Assembly: GCA_937925095.1 (NCBI GenBank)
Contig: CALEXX010000010.1
Coordinates: 10,646 to 74,645, forward strand
DNA from: an uncultured Leptotrichia sp.
GTDB lineage: Bacteria > Fusobacteriota > Fusobacteriia > Fusobacteriales > Leptotrichiaceae
Reading direction: 5' to 3'
DNA length: 64,000 nucleotides
Made by a program: the position numbers and the translations under genes. The notes under the pieces were generated by a model that was not told the DNA's origin, did not search any database, and was given only the letters and a program-made list of their open reading frames with translations. Position 1 is the stretch's first letter; every line of letters starts with the position of its first letter. Shown here one piece after another: positions 63,571-64,000 of the stretch.

Positions 63571-63786
63571 TTACGCTCCTCCTAAAAAGCTTTTTAAAGT
63601 ATTAGTTAATTTCAATAATATAAAGTTAAATCCTGTATCAAAGATAACAGTATAAATTGCTATAAATAAAGTTATTAACAATACTATTACAGTAACATGA
63701 AAAACTTCTGCTTTTCCTGCCCAGTATATCTTTCTATATTCTTCACGTAAATTTCCGAAAGCTTTTCCTAAATTAAATTTACTCAT
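63571..63786 (-). CDS. secE: Preprotein translocase subunit SecE
   Basis: A 71-residue SecE that clamps SecY in the membrane. The amphipathic segment EEYRKIYWAGKAEVFHVT (W is the conserved contact) precedes one transmembrane helix (VIVLLITLFIAIYTVIF). A longer open frame continues upstream but runs through tRNA-Trp; GGAGATG ahead of ATG 63786 sets the start. SecE and nusG are adjacent as usual. Confidence 0.92.
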   Translation of the reverse strand: MSKFNLGKAFGNLREEYRKIYWAGKAEVFHVTVIVLLITLFIAIYTVIFDTGFNFILLKLTNTLKSFLGGA

Positions 63787-63809
63787 AAAACATCTCCATA
63801 AAAATAAAA

Positions 63810-63885
63810 TGGCAGGCCAGACAGGAATCGAACCCGTAACCCTCGGTTTTGGAGACCGATGCTCTACCAATTGAGCTACTGACCT
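63810..63885 (-). tRNA. tRNA-Trp (CCA)
   Basis: A full cloverleaf on the minus strand: acceptor AGGTCAG with CTGGCCT, D arm GCTC/GAGC, anticodon arm TCGGT/ACCGA with loop CTCCAAA (anticodon CCA), T arm ACGGG/CCTGT with TTCGATT. The 3' CCA is encoded. It lies between rpmG and secE, a common place for tRNA-Trp. Confidence 0.97.
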
Positions 63886-63899
63886 ATTTATATAATGTA

Positions 63900-64000
63900 C
63901 TATTTAACTTCTCTATAAAGAGAATGTCTTTTAAGCACCGGATTATATTTTCTCATTTCTAATCTTTCAGGATGAGTTTTTTTGTTTTTAGTTGTAACAT
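63900..64000 (-). CDS. rpmG: Ribosomal protein bL33, 5' end outside window
   Basis: The last 32 residues of bL33 are present: [20 protein letters not shown], then [12 protein letters not shown] and a TAG stop at 63900-63902. The start lies beyond base 64000. The conserved end and the rpmG-tRNA-Trp-secE-nusG order make the assignment certain. Confidence 0.95.
   Translation of the reverse strand, partial: VTTKNKKTHPERLEMRKYNPVLKRHSLYREVK

Noticed and set aside
63571..63870. 99-residue SecE from an upstream start
   Set aside because: The extension reads through tRNA-Trp; the ATG at 63786 with GGAGATG gives a normal SecE.
1..64000. CRISPR array or prophage
   Set aside because: No regularly spaced direct repeats and no phage structural genes were seen; the single tyrosine recombinase looks like housekeeping XerC/D.

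Overview
The window looks like chromosomal DNA of a very AT-rich bacterium of the Fusobacteriota, most likely Leptotrichia or a close relative. This is inferred from base composition, codon use, the housekeeping proteins and the gene order; no 16S rRNA gene is present, so the genus is not proven. Most genes lie on the minus strand. Three blocks lie on the plus strand: 3926-7257, a single exported protein at 31095-31619, and 35765-39262.

Layout from left to right. (1) 1-3727: a truncated HI0933-type flavoprotein, a strongly supported but unnamed small RNA with its own promoter and terminator, a branched-chain aminotransferase and the tRNA thiolase MnmA. (2) 3839-7257 (+): a MarR regulator with palindromic operators, then a two-gene ABC importer whose permease and binding protein are fused (betaine/choline or ergothioneine type), then an NTF2-like protein. 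(3) 7292-13454 (-): an ascorbate-type PTS operon (regulator, IIA, IIB, IIC) ending in a split transketolase. (4) A foldback MITE, then leuS. (5) 16657-29485 (-): a 12.8-kb defence operon. Its order of transcription is PLD/SNF2 helicase, DUF4391 protein, type III Mod methyltransferase, SIR2, HerA, type III Res. A SIR2-HerA pair, which in characterised relatives kills or arrests infected cells by NAD+ depletion, sits between mod and res. A short piece of a second mod 3' end remains directly in front of res, which points to insertion of this cassette into an older mod-res locus. (6) 29557-35624 (-): rlmB, an exported protein, a gamma carbonic anhydrase, trmD-rimM, a DhaM-like protein, a SPOUT RNA methyltransferase and a phosphatase. 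(7) 35765-39262 (+): an HTH/coiled-coil protein, then a 5-oxoproline block (DUF969, DUF979, pyroglutamyl peptidase, gamma-glutamylcyclotransferase). (8) 39362-50935 (-): murA, yueI-like, xerC/D-like, recN, nadK, rnpB RNA, a 45-residue lipoprotein-like ORF, nif3, a degenerate sigma-like gene, rpoD and dnaG. (9) 51013-64000 (-): rpoZ, gmk, rpoC, a BPL_N amidotransferase-like gene lodged between rpoC and rpoB, rpoB, rplL, rplJ with an L10 leader, rplA, rplK, nusG, secE, tRNA-Trp and the start-truncated rpmG.

The most notable items are the SIR2-HerA pair nested in a type III-like restriction operon with its insertion scar, the unnamed small RNA at about 1312-1386, the sigma-like paralogue downstream of rpoD, the DnaG zinc ribbon without any of its four zinc ligands, and the gene separating rpoB from rpoC. 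All functions are read from sequence motifs by eye; no database search was run.
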